A stretch of 64,000 bases of DNA, taken from positions 7,434,869 to 7,498,868 of the forward strand of contig NC_088711.1 in NCBI RefSeq assembly GCF_963576615.1, written 5' to 3'. The stretch is from Watersipora subatra (taxonomy: Eukaryota > Bryozoa > Gymnolaemata > Cheilostomatida > Watersiporidae). A program made the translations under genes and the position numbers. Numbering within the stretch: position 1 is the first letter of the stretch; each line of letters starts with the position of its first letter. The notes under the pieces are model-generated. The model saw only the letters and a program-made list of their open reading frames with translations, did no database searches and had not been told where the DNA came from. Of this stretch, positions 36,596-48,671 are shown piece by piece.

Positions 36596-38286
36596 GACTG
36601 GCATTTTAGTATAATTAGTGAGTGCAAAAAATATTTTTACATTTCATAATTTTTGGCCTTTTTATAAACTTGATTCCTTTTACTAATCAGATAAAGTTTT
36701 TATCGCCAGACTTTTTTTGCTAGACAACTAAACAATGATGAAATTGTTAGATGGTGGAATTGAACAACGATGAACAACATATTGCTACGTTCATAGATAT
36801 TTTAATAAAATAGAAAACAATATGATACATGTGCTGTCATTAAACTGGCATTAAACAAAGAAGGTGAACCTACAACCATAGAGCACAAAAATATAGATGA
36901 CAACAATGTATTGAGCAGAAGGATTGCTTCTATAAAATTTGATCTGATTTTTTGATAGGCGTTCCGATGTAAATAAGCAAAGATAAAAACTTTTTATAAT
37001 AAATATCAGAACAGATGAACAAATGTTGTTGGACTAGGAGAACGTAGCAAAGTTGAATGTTAATCCATTTCCATATGCAGGGCCTCTTCAAGCCGCTCTG
37101 CATAACTATGTAGCTTGTCGACACTCCTTGTTCACCAAGGTAAAGTTAAAGAATCCATGAGGCGCCTCATCTACATGAGTCATGAAACTGGGTCAACTCA
37201 TCGGAGTCTGTTGATTGGCTGCTGGCCAGTCTCAGCCTGAAGAATGATTTGATCTCTTCATCATCTCGAGCATCCAGTCTCAGCCTGAAGAATAATTTGA
37301 TCTCTGCATCATCTCTTGTGTCCTTCAAGTTTGAAGTAGTTCAAAAAAATTCCTTTTCAAGTCGCTCCCTGCACAGCTCTGTAGATTGTCGACACTTGCT
37401 CACCAAGGTAAAATAAAGGCATCCATGAGGCACCTCATCTACAGCGTCCACATGTACATTAGACGAGTTAATCTAGCTTCTTCGCAAACATGCCGGAGTC
37501 ATCCAAGTAGTGGTAGCTAAAATGCTTAGCAAAAGGAAAGAAGTCAGTCTTGATAATATATTAGTAATTCTAAGTTGTCAGATATTGCCTAGGAGAAAAT
37601 TCTTTATCCTGGTAAGTACGACAGGAAGTCATAACAACAACTTGTGTAAATGAATGCTGGCAAATAAAAAAATTGTTATTACACTCTTGTTTTAAGTTAT
37701 AAAAGCTAGTAACAAAGGCTATAACAAATGTCAACTTCAGTGAAATACTAGCATTTAGTGACATGGCCTTAGTAGAACATCGTTGCTCTCTACTAATTTT
37801 CAGCCGAAAATGAGCACTCACACTTGAAGATGAAATTATGTTGCATTTCTACTCAAAAAGGCTTTATCAAATAATGCTTGCGTAATTTGTGACTCATGCT
37901 TTTGAGATAGGCATTTAGGAGATAGCTAAAGTCATGCAACAAGAGCAGAGGGCATATCATAATTAGTGAAACAATGGTTAAGGTGGGTCTCAGGTGTGTC
38001 CTTAACTAAAGGAAAACAGCGCTGCATGGAAAAGAAAAGGTAATATTTTTATGTTATAAATCACAAGGTGAGTTGAAAAGGCTGCGGAGCAGCTCATCAC
38101 TTACAAGCAATGAAGAGAGCAAAGGATCCTAAATAATGCAAATCTTAGCAAACTTTTAAAGGGGGCTTTGTGCAAAGTGTCTCCAATGGTTGCGTCTATC
38201 TGGCTCCACTTGAGGTACTCTAGTTGTAACCAGCAGTGACTCGGTCTTGCTGTGGATCAAGCCACGATGAGAGAAACACCTGTGAG

Positions 38287-38556
38287 CAGGCCTGCCAACC
38301 CTGGAGTTGGTAAAGGAGTGAGAGTCTATCTTGAGGGCAATGAAAACGCGAGGATTTAATAAGTGGGGTAAATTTTCATAGCGTATAAAAACACCACAGC
38401 GAAAGATAATATAATTCCATACAGGTACTGGAAGATTGAGGCAAAAATAGGTTCGCTTGGGTAAAAGGGGCAATTGTGTGACACGGGCGTGAGATGCCTG
38501 AGGCATGGGGCAATTGCGTGTTTCTCACGCCCAATGCGTGAGAGTTAGCAGGCCTG
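38287..38556. mobile_element. 270-bp hAT-like MITE
   Basis: The ends CAGGCCTGCCAACCC and GTTAGCAGGCCTG are inverted repeats, flanked by the 8-bp duplication CCTGTGAG (38279-38286 and 38557-38564). Unit B at about 60127-60140 is uninterrupted. A relative sits at 62766-62943. Confidence 0.85.
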
Positions 38557-38639
38557 CCTGTGAGTAAAATTGCTGGTGCCCGGATCTCTGATGACTACAG
38601 GGTGCAGCTTGAAATTCGACATCACTGACACAGTCATGA

Positions 38640-38915
38640 AACTGGGTCAACTCATCCGAGTATGTTGATTAGCTATTAGCTAGTCTCAGCCTGAAAAATG
38701 ATTTGATCTCTTCATCAACCTCATCATCTCTGGCGTCCATCAACTATCAAGGTTGAGGTAGTTAAAAAAATCCACATAGAAACCCGCACATATTGGCTTC
38801 CATGTCTTGCAGATCTTCTGAGTTTATTTGGAGAAGTACATCTCTAAGTGACCTAGTACGATCTTCAATGACCCTCCTTTTTTCTGATTGCCTAGATCCA
38901 CCTATCCAAGGTTAG
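38640..38915 (-). pseudogene. Unrecognised coding-like remnant, unit A
   Basis: The minus strand reads EDRTRSLRDVLLQINSEDLQ and DMEANMCGFL, then, past stops, DEEIKSFFRLRLANS and STYSDELTQFHDCVSD. Unit B has the same at about 60240-60500. The composition and charge pattern look like real, now-dead exons of a neighbouring gene dragged along with FMO; the family is not recognised. Confidence 0.4.
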
Positions 38916-41014
38916 ATTAGGTCGCACTGCATATGCTAGCAATATAACACAAATGTTCAGAGGTCCTGCTCATTTGCTGTGTATCAATACTGTTCATTAA
39001 TAAACTTTTGGAAGCAGCATTTTACAGTTGGTATAGCAATGTTTATCCCAAAGAAGGTGCGATGCTGAACATCAGCAAAACTTCATGACAAATTTAAAGC
39101 CAAAGTTTATAATTTAGTGATGACTTGGTGAGATTTACCATTTTAATTGTTAATAGAATTTAAGTATTCAATCTAAAGAGCTATGAATGGTGCTACTAAT
39201 TTAAGTATTCAATCTAAATAGCTATGAATGGTGCTACTATTAAGTATGTGTGCTTTACTACAACAAATTATCTTATAATATCTTGACAGTTGACAATAGG
39301 CCTACTACTACTTTTGTTATACGGTAGTTGATGAACAACCTGAGTTCCATACATATAAGAAAAATTAATTTATATAACTTCAGCCTTTTTTGTACCATCT
39401 AATAGACAACTGACACTAATTAATTTTTTTTTTCATCACAGATTGATCAACATGTAATACTTGTGATCACATTCACTTGCTATCCTATGCGCACCAAGGT
39501 ATGAACACGGAACGGTATGTATGCAAAGTGGACAAGAGAGTCCGTGACTTCCAATGACATATAGCACGGCTTATCAAAAGCCCTGGTGTAATTAAAACAA
39601 TGCGCTAGGGCAAATACGTTTGGACTGAACACTTAGTTGGTTAACTGACCAAAAACTTGCCCGGCTGAATTAGATCGAAGACTGACCTGATTAGCTGGAC
39701 CTAAAGCTGGCCCAGTCGACTGACTCGCTATTCTAAACTCATTAAGTGGAATTATAGTCAATTGTAAACTCACAAGGTAGAATGATAGTTTAAGTAACAA
39801 TGCCTCACAAAACAAATTGGATAGAGGAATGTAAACTCCTCAGTAGTTTGCTGCCTTATATTAAATGTATGCTACCCAAAGTTACAATATCCTATGCCAT
39901 GGTTTATCAGGCAATAACAGAGAGATTTTGAGATTTTTGGTCTACTACTGATCCAGTAAGCAGTAATTTTTGTGAATTAGTTTTTAAGTTTATTAAAATA
40001 AAACTCAACCTGGAGCCAGATCAAACAGCCCAAAATACAGGTCTTATATACAAACTAAAAAAACTAATAAACAACATTAATTGGTAGAGAATAAACATAG
40101 GTCAAGCAAGCATTTTGGTTATCACTGGTTAAATTACATACCGTATGACAAGGAAAGGAAAACAACACATACATCCACCATTAAGGGTTTACTGCAATAA
40201 ATGCCTGCTTATGTTAATCATAGTTCTCATTCAACCGCCTAATGCTTGAGTATAAATTCTGCTCGCAATTTTCAGGTTATTTGACAGCAATCACGGTGCT
40301 ATGCTGTATAGAATGTTTATATAAGATGAACAGTCTTCGCGACTTCGAAAAGCACAAGTGTCTCCACTGCTGTTGAGTATGCTACTCCAAGTGAAGTGTT
40401 CAACCTTTTTCTTAATATTCACGCATGGTGTTGATGTTTGTGACTCAAACATAAATACTTGATAATTAGAAGTTGTCCGCTCAATGTAACCGTTTCATCG
40501 AACTGGTTTTTGGGCCATCACCATACTGTATATTGAATAAGTTTTTTGGTTACCGTTTTTTGCAGTGCTATTCAACTTTGAGCTAGTACAGTTAGACTAA
40601 TCAACATTAAATATAAATCAATCGCTGATACTCACTAACATTCACTCATACTTAATATTAACTTGCACATCATAAAACATATGGAGCACAAAAGGCTATT
40701 CTTTCGGATCGGTTCACTCAACTACTAGCTAATGTTGAAAAGTATTTCGAGTAGATAGTTCTGCAAGAAGGCGTGGTTTTGCAAACACGACAAAACACGG
40801 ACCGCTAATATAGTAGCCTTTTATCTTTAAAGGTTCTGTTGATATGAAGGTTCATGGTGTCGTCATTCAGTAAGCAGACACTATAAGTTACGATTCAATA
40901 CGCAGCAGCAAAACTCAGTCGGACATGCCTCTCGAGACTAGACGCAAGTTATAGGTGTGTTATTGAAACCAGACAGTTCTACGAAAGCTAACGCAGAACG
41001 AAATGTTTTGATTC

Positions 41015-41240
41015 GTGTACATGTATCTGTGTGTACATGTATCCGTGTGTACATGTATCCGTGTGTACATGTATCCGTGTGTACATGTATCCGTGTGTAC
41101 ATGTATCCGTGTGTACATGTATCCGTGTGTACATGTATCCGTGTGTACATGTATCCGTGTGTACATGTATCCGTGTGTACATGTATCCGTGTGTACATGT
41201 ATCCGTGTGTACATGTATCCGTGTGTACATGTATCCGTGT
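41015..41240. repeat. 16-bp minisatellite GTGTACATGTATCCGT
   Basis: About 14 near-perfect copies. Unit C at 62604-62632 has one degenerate copy, and unit A has only TATATGTTTTTGTGTGTGCA at the matching point. Opposing ORFs over it are artefacts of the repeat. Confidence 0.95.
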
Positions 41241-41302
41241 GTGCATTCAGGTATTTAATCTCATTTAATTGCTTATTTTAACACATTTGCTAACGGTATT
41301 CG

Positions 41303-42951
41303 CAGTGCTTGAAGTGTAAGGGTTGTTATGGGGGTACTCTATGGTGACGGGTAGGCAAGACGACTCTCGGGCCAGTGATCTGCCTAAGCCGCGTAGCGGC
41401 GCGGGGAGAGTCCGAGAGGGGTGGCGGAGCGCCCTTTCGGTAGAAGGGGTGCGGGGAAACCCCCCGCGAAAATTTTTTTAAGATAGTCTGTCTTATACCT
41501 AATTAACCACAGCTTTTCAGTGAGAGAACAAATATTTTGCAATGGTATAATTTGTATTATTTTATTACACAGTAAATTCATCTTGAGTGCTTAACTTCAC
41601 AGATATATTCATTAAAATGGAAATTAAATGAGCTTGGAAGAAACAATCAGTGTAACAAAAAAATAAGAAGGGAAATTTCAAGTTTTCCCAAGAAAATCAA
41701 CTACTCAGGAAAAATGAGAATGGTTTAATTCTTAAGCAAGCACATACAGCCTCATCTTTTAACATAGAAACAAAAAGAAACCTAGCAAACAGAGATCACC
41801 TTAAATCTCAATAATTTCCCCAATTAAAGGTGTGCCCCAAATAGCTAAGAAACCAGCAGGTCTTAAATTAAAATTTAATGGTCTCCGACTTCCATCATTC
41901 CTAATCATCTAAGATGAAGCTTAGGCTTGATGTAGTATTAGCATATTTTAGGTAATGAGTCGGTCAGTTATACATAATACATTAATTTACAAGCATTGCC
42001 TTGCATGATACTAAATATTTGGAGCTGTGTGATACACATACACTCCTCATCAGATATTCTGCAAAAAGCTTTGTGATTAATTGAGGTTTCATTATAGCCT
42101 GTGCACCTGATATGAAAATGCTACCCCTTCCACTTGAGAGCTATTTGGGGAGCACCTTTAAATAAACTGAGAGATTCAAGTTTGCATCACAATGAAGGTA
42201 AATGATCCTACTATTTCTTTGCCATATTTCCATCATTTTTAGTGGCAGGACTGTGATAAGCTATCATTTCTAGTTCAGGTCATGATAAGTAAGAGATTTA
42301 TAAGTTTCTAGTGCAAAAGGTAGATAGTTAGTATGTAGAATGTTAGTAAGGTAAATCACTCATCACATACTCTCACTCACCTTTGAAGTAACTATCAATT
42401 GGTCCATGACGATTCATCATTAATCAAATAAGAATGATAATGAAGAAACAATTCGCTTTAGAACTTAAATTAGATAAGTTTTCTGAGAAAGTTTACTTCG
42501 GTTAGCTGAAGACCAAAAAATGCCCACATAGGGAATAATCTCAAGCTATTTGATGATGTCTTTGGACAGGTAACAAGAACGCCCGTTGATTGTGTTGCTT
42601 GAAGAAAAGTTGAAGGAATTTATGCTTTTCACAAAGTAGCATAGTTGATTCGTTGAGACGAGGACTTGTTCAATGATTAGTAGCGCGGACGTAGTGTCAC
42701 CCCTTCCGATTGTGCTTACTGTTTTCGGTTTAAGAGACGCTCGGGTTAAAAGATTGAGAAAATAGTTATGTGAATATTTGCTGACTTCATAGCGATTTTA
42801 TCGCTATGTAGTCATTTTATCGCTATTTTATAGCTTTTTTTATCGTATATGAGCAAACTAATGTTAGGGGATACGCTTTCTAAAGAGTACCCCCATAAAT
42901 TCTTCTTAGGGATACGCCGTATCCATGCGTATCCCCTTATTTCGAACACTG
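41303..42951. mobile_element. 1,649-bp hAT-like non-autonomous element
   Basis: The ends CAGTGCTTGAAGTGTAAGGG and CCCCTTATTTCGAACACTG are inverted repeats. The flanks GGTATTCG and GTTGTTCG (41295-41302, 42952-42959) are diverged 8-bp duplications of the GTTATTCG kept in unit C (about 62676-62683). A perfect subterminal pair TTATGGGGGTACTCT (41326-41340) and AGAGTACCCCCATAA (42884-42898) lies inside. A GC-rich 90-bp patch at 41380-41470 is out of character with the AT-rich rest. No transposase is seen. Confidence 0.75.
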
Positions 42952-43181
42952 GTTGTTCGTTTAAAGAAAAACCTCCCGGGTAATCATAGCGTTTGATTTG
43001 AAAACGTGACAGCCGTAGCAGAATTTTGAATCTTATGAAAACTTCACAGTGAATAAATCAAAATTTCATATTGTGGATAGAAACTCTGTGTGAACATCGT
43101 ACTTTCCACGTGAGAACCATGAAGGAAGCACTATTAGACATCTTATCGTCAATTAATTGAAGATCAATATCATATGAGGAG

Positions 43182-44576
43182 ATGGCTGCTAATCTCTTAG
43201 ATGGGGCAGCAATAATATACAGCCCCCACAGTGTGTTTTAGGTGATGGACAGATAGTCCCTGAGTTGTTTAAATTGGCTGGTCTAACATATGACGATTTC
43301 ATCATTTGGTCTCGCTATACAGACCTTCTTGCATCACAAATGGGCTTAACATCACGCCTAAGAAGATGGTGTGATGTGTTATCACACATCAAACCAACTT
43401 CTTGTGCCTGCATCATATGTTATCACTGGTGATAACACATGATGCGGGCAACACTTGTGTCATCACCAATGTACATTGTAACTGAGTCATTTATGGCCGT
43501 AGCCATGGCACTTCAAGGGGGTGTTGGTGTGATTCACCACAACTTTACAATAGAGTTCCAAACTGAGCAAGTCAGAAGAGTAACTAAGTATGAGCAAAGC
43601 GTTATTACTGAACTCGTGGTTATGCCCCCAACCGCAACAATCGGTGAGAGTTGTGCAGCTAAGAAAAACACGGTTTTAGTGGTTTTCCTGTAACCATCAC
43701 TGGTAAAATAGGTAGCAGACTGGTTGGCCTCATCACAGCTCAGGATATAGATTTTGTTACAAAAGGATCAGCACTCAAGGGAAGTGCGAGAGGTGATGAT
43801 GCCGTTGGAGAATCTCATTGTGGCTAAATCCAATGTCACATTTTTAGAAGCAAACGGACTATTGGAAAAAAGGGAAACTGCCAATAATAAACGAGAATGG
43901 GGACCTCGTGTCAATCATTGCCAGAGCTGATCTCAAGAAGAATCGAAACTATCCAAGAGCAAGAAAAGATGGCAGCAAGCAACTATTAGTGTAAGCTGCA
44001 GTCAGTAAGCATGATGATGACATCGCTAGAGTAGCTGCCTTAGTATCAGCCAGTGATGACTTTTTAATCATCAACTCGTCACAAGGTGACTTGATATATC
44101 CGGTAAACGTGATTAAGATGGTCAAATCCAAATACCCTGACATGCAGGTCATCGTAGGAAATGTAGTGAGAATGTCATAGGCCAAAGACCTTATCGACGC
44201 TTGAGTTGATGGCCTCCGGGTCGGCATGGGCTGCGGAAGCATCTGCATCACACAGGAAGTGATGGCTGTGGGTAGGGCTCAAGGCACAGCTGTCTACAAG
44301 GTAGCTGACTATGCAAGGAGGTTTGGTGCACCTGTGATAGCAGATGGTAAAATCAAGTCTGTCAGTTACATCATTATAGCCTTAGCTTTTGGTGCTTCTA
44401 CTGTAATGATAGGATCACTATTGGCTAGCACCACTGAGTCACCCATAGAGTACTACTTCTGAAATACAGTTAGGTTAAAAAAGTATTGTGATATGGGATC
44501 TGTTGGAGCTATGCAGAAGTTCCAAACGAGTGCTGGTCGATATTTCAATGAGAATGAAAAAGAAATACATGGTCGC
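43182..44576 (+). pseudogene. IMP dehydrogenase pseudogene, intronless, C-terminus missing
   Basis: IMPDH makes XMP from IMP in guanine synthesis. Across several frames the sequence reads [105 protein letters not shown] (the catalytic Cys loop), [16 protein letters not shown] and [19 protein letters not shown]. It ends after RLKKYCDMGSVGAM and NENEKEIHG, so the last roughly 80 residues are absent. Many stops and frameshifts are present. The lack of introns suggests a retrocopy, though no poly-A or target duplication is visible. It interrupts a block that is continuous in unit C (GATAGAAACTGCAAAACTAT, from 62949), so it arrived after duplication. Confidence 0.9.
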
Positions 44577-45254
44577 ATTCTTATTCAACTGTCACAAAAC
44601 TATTATGCTAAACACACTGCAAACAATACTGGATAATAATGATCGCTTTAGGGTCTCAGAAGAAACGATTCTCAAGGGGAAAAATTGAAGATTTCAAAAT
44701 GATAAAAACGCTGATGACGATGTACGAACATGTGGAACATTTCAAGAGAAAGAATATACAATGGCAGTAAGTAGTAAAAATAAGGCTTGCAACAGCAATT
44801 TAATAGGATGTGTTGATTGTTGATTGATGATACAAACAACTGACTTCTGAAGTAAAATCAGGGCAACCTCCGTACCAGGCCACCCAAGAACTGACGTTTG
44901 GTTATAGGAGCTGAGACACCTTCAATGATTAACCACACGCTTTGACACTACCTGCGTAAGAGCCGACAATACAAACTCAACATCACAGCCGATAATAAAT
45001 TATGTATATACCAGCATAAATCAAGCAAGAGCTTGAAATCTGCACTGACAACAGAAACTGGAATCTCCATTGAGAAAACACCAACTGTCATCTATGACAA
45101 TTATGTGAGATGAGGATAAGTTTTTGTTCAGAAAGATCGATCAGTGATATGCATGGTAAGATGCTGTTAACCCTGTGGTGTAACTGTATTGAGCGCTCTT
45201 TAAGCACTCATGAAGCATTCTGCTTATTAAAAATTCTGCTTCAAAATGTATTAA

Positions 45255-46130
45255 AGGCTGATTTGCAACAAAATTCACATTACCGATATTTGATATGAAA
45301 AGATTCACCATGTCTTACTCTGTTGTGTTGTAGGTGCAAAATATGTGGAAAGGTGATTACAAGCTCTTAAAAGCTCAAAAACGAACAGAAAATCGCAGCC
45401 ACACGAGACCGCTGTAGTTTGGATTCCCTTTCCAAAACGGCTCAAATGTGATGTAGTTGTGAGAGATGGTTTCTGCTTACACTTTCTTGCAACCTTATTC
45501 GTCGAAATATTTTCACAAATATACTTCACGCATTCAATAAAACCATGTCTATTGTTCTTACGCGTCTGTTTTATCGTCATTGTAATGCTGTCACTTTTAG
45601 CACTGATATCTTATAACTTACCGTAAAAAATCGTTAAACTTTTTAACCTTAGCTCGAAGGAGTACATATCATTGTCTGATAATCATGACAAGCTTGTTGG
45701 TCACCTGTGATAATCGAAAAGAGCTGCAAAAATTATTTGCAAAGTATTGTGTCACATGATCAGATTTCAACTTGACGATTGAATAATGTTGAAACAAAAC
45801 TGTAAAGTAGCGAGCATCTATATTTGATACGGGGTCTTCGGTAAAACCTGAAGTGTTTGTCATAAACTAGTACTACGATAAGTTTTATATTGAGCTTTGT
45901 ATTGGCCTTTCAATTCATGTGAGAACATACCTGACAAAACGATAACCAATTTTTGTGGTTTCGTCATTGAAATAAAGAAATCCCAATCTACGTCGGCTTT
46001 TCATTTTTGAGCTTTTAAGAGCTTGTAATCACATTTCCACATATTTGGCACTTACAACACAAAAGAGTAAGACATGGTGAATCTTTTGATACCAAATAAC
46101 TGTAATGTGAATTTTGTTGCAAGTCAACCT
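45255..46130 (-). mobile_element. 876-bp TTAA MITE, relative of the 4-kb element
   Basis: The right end AAGTCAACCT and left end AGGCTGATTTGCAACAAAA, with TTAA at 45251-45254 and 46131-46134, match the family at 31713. Internally it joins left- and right-end sequence of the big element, inverted relative to it, with no transposase. The empty site is at 14321 in unit A. It is older than the 31713 copy, judging by its diverged left end. Confidence 0.85.
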
Positions 46131-46134
46131 TTAA

Positions 46135-48671
46135 AAGACCACCTATTACAAGTAAATATGTCTACTATTACTGTTTTGCTGTGAGAAAGCCAACATAAAA
46201 ACAAAAAATTAGAACAGTAACACAATAAAAAAACCACACCTTAGTTATCATTTTCAAAAGTATACCTATACATGTATAAGCAAAGTGGAAGAAATAGTAG
46301 AAAGTGCTCTGAGCTATCCATCAAATGTACTACACTAACCACATCTCAAGCAGTAAAAAGCCCCCTACTGAGGAAGGCATGCCGATAGAAGTGCAATGTT
46401 ATGAGTGCTACATGAATCTGTTTTGGCTTTATTTTAATCCTCTGTTGTGCAGCTGATTTGTCTGATGGTTTATTCTGCTGTACTAGCTTTTACAGTAATT
46501 ACACACTTCCTTATCAAGCTATTGACAACAGATACTGAAAATTTTCAGAATAGAGTAAATGCTGTCCATAGCTAGTCAAAAAGCTGAAATATGCAGATCA
46601 ATTGCCAAGCTCTATGTTTCATTAACATAGCTACCAAAACAACAGATCAAATATATTAACACAGTCATAATATCAAATTTAATATCTAATCAACATATAA
46701 ACAATAATGTACCAAGTTCAGAAGGACCGTTTTGGGGATTGAAGTAGCTTTTGTATGGAGCACCCAGAAAGGCAATGTTGCTTGTGACACAAGCTTGTGC
46801 AGACTTATTTTGGAATAAGCTATTCCAATGAGGAATCATCAGTGCGATGTCATATCCCTTTTATAAGTTTAGCTTTATTGCTCAATTTTTAGAGATGAAT
46901 GTTATTTGATATGTTTATTGTAAACGTTTCACCCCATCAAATTACTTCTACGACAGCTGTCTATAAGCAATTCTGACATACCCACCTCAAAGTAATTGGA
47001 TAACAGCATGTTGGTTTTTGTAGTCATACTAGTTGAGTCTTGATTTATAATCTGTCATCCATCGCACTAATCTCTCTGATATCAACCAATTCATCAAACA
47101 ATATTTTATAACTAATGTGTAATTTTTTTTCAGTTTATATTTTGTTGTCTGGTATTGTAGCGTTCCGCATGTATGTATTATGCACAATCTATTCCCATGT
47201 ATATGTTTAAATATGGCAATAGAGAACTGCTGGCCGATCATAATTAGACAGCATAAATAAATGATGGTATTTCTTATTGCCATCTGCTTCATCTGCCATC
47301 TCTATTCGATGAGACCTTTTAAGGCACAGTTGTACTTTACTTATGGGTTGTTGCTGTTGTTAGTTAATGTCATAAGTAAAAACATTGGATCTTTCAGGAT
47401 CACCTCAAAGTGATGGCTAGAGTTGTAGCCAAAGTTACAAGATATGTCGTATTTAGCTAAAGTGTCTTTTTATTGCTAACATGATACTTGGCAATCAACA
47501 TGGCAGTTGCTCATTGTAATCGTCCTAGTAGTGATGCATTAAAACAGGATTTAATCTTTGGGTATTAAATTCATTTTTAGGTTGAAAAAGGACGGATTTA
47601 TTATTTATTTTGTTAGATTAATGTGACAATATTACAGTATTAGTGTTACAGAGTTTAAAAGGGCTGTCTCCTTTTTGAGACTTTGGAGTCACATTGGTAT
47701 TAGGTCTAATCATGTGATAGCTACTTTTGGTAAAAACTTCACTGTTGAGTCTCACTGATTAAGTCATCACGTATTGTGCTATATGCTTGACTGATTCAAA
47801 ATGTTGTGGCAGAAAAATATTAACTGGGTAGCATTAATTATTGTAAATAAGTTATTTGATAGGAAATATCAATATTAAAATTATTTTTATGGTGATCATT
47901 TTATCTTTAACAAAAAAGCATTTTATACAAGTTCTTCAAAGCTTGCCATGTATGTAGTTTTTCGCTGGTAAGTGTTTATTTGATAGCATAGTAGTCTATA
48001 TTTTCTATAACAAAAAAATTTAACAAGTAGCATGCTTTTAACAAGTAGAACTTGGTTCACACAAGTTGTCTCATCAATTTTTGAGAAATGTAGCCTGACT
48101 GCACCTTTTTGTTTTGTGCTGGACTTTTTCAAATGAGTTTCAAATTTATGTAACTTGCCTGAACTTGTTGAAACACAGATTAAGCTGGCCTCAAAATAAT
48201 TAGGTTTAGCACTGTTAGGTAGCAAGGGTTGCCTTCATAAGAGAGTTTTGCAGCATTTGTAGAACAGAGCATCTTGTGGTAGGTCATGAGCCAGGAAAAA
48301 AAGCTCGTACCGCAATATTGAGTTACTCGTGTTGACAGTTTGGATATCACATGAATGATATTTGCTTATAATCTATTATTGTTTATTTTGTCATGTAACA
48401 TTTATTACTTGTATGTAACATTCAGTGCTGTATAATAGGTAGAAGGCCTTTAGAATGTACATCATTGATCAGCAAGATATATAGGTATGGGTAAATGTTT
48501 GAATTAACTTGATTGCTGGATGAACATTGCAATGTTGAGTGCTTCTATAGCTGAGAAAGGTCTTTTGACAGTTTGCTATTTTATGTAAAATTTAATCAAT
48601 TATTAGCTTCAATAAAAAATAACCAAACAATCGATGGTAACTGGCGCTGTTACAGATCCTACCCCGAGACC
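46135..48671 (+). other. Upstream region of FMO-B, homologous to 14325-17394
   Basis: Block-by-block similarity to unit A holds up to the start codon. I see no separate gene. ORFs here are short and not conserved between units. Confidence 0.6.

Larger units (their letters stand above)
10935..40900 (+). repeat. FMO tandem unit A (about 30 kb)
   Basis: From CCGATTCAATACG (10932-10944) onward the sequence can be aligned, with interruptions, to unit B from about 40.89 kb and unit C from about 62.49 kb. Landmarks shared in order are the unit start, a GTGTGTGCATT/GCATTCAGG motif, the AAACTATTATG block, the FMO promoter side, seven exons and a conserved downstream block. Unit A is longest because introns 1, 2 and 6 have taken in transposons and duplications. 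Sequence left of 10.93 kb does not recur, so this is the left edge of the array. Confidence 0.8.
36600..40900. other. Downstream block of unit A
   Basis: This 4.3-kb block is homologous to 59652-62430 in unit B. It contains minus-strand coding-like remnants, an internal duplication (37085-37165 resembles 37357-37442) and a small hAT-like insertion. TGAACAAC at 36771-36778 is the empty site for the P-like element of unit B. Confidence 0.6.

Noticed and set aside
40938-41281. Several opposing ORFs of 75-103 codons (Cys/Val/Tyr or His/Thr repeats)
   Set aside because: All are read-outs of the 16-bp minisatellite in different frames.
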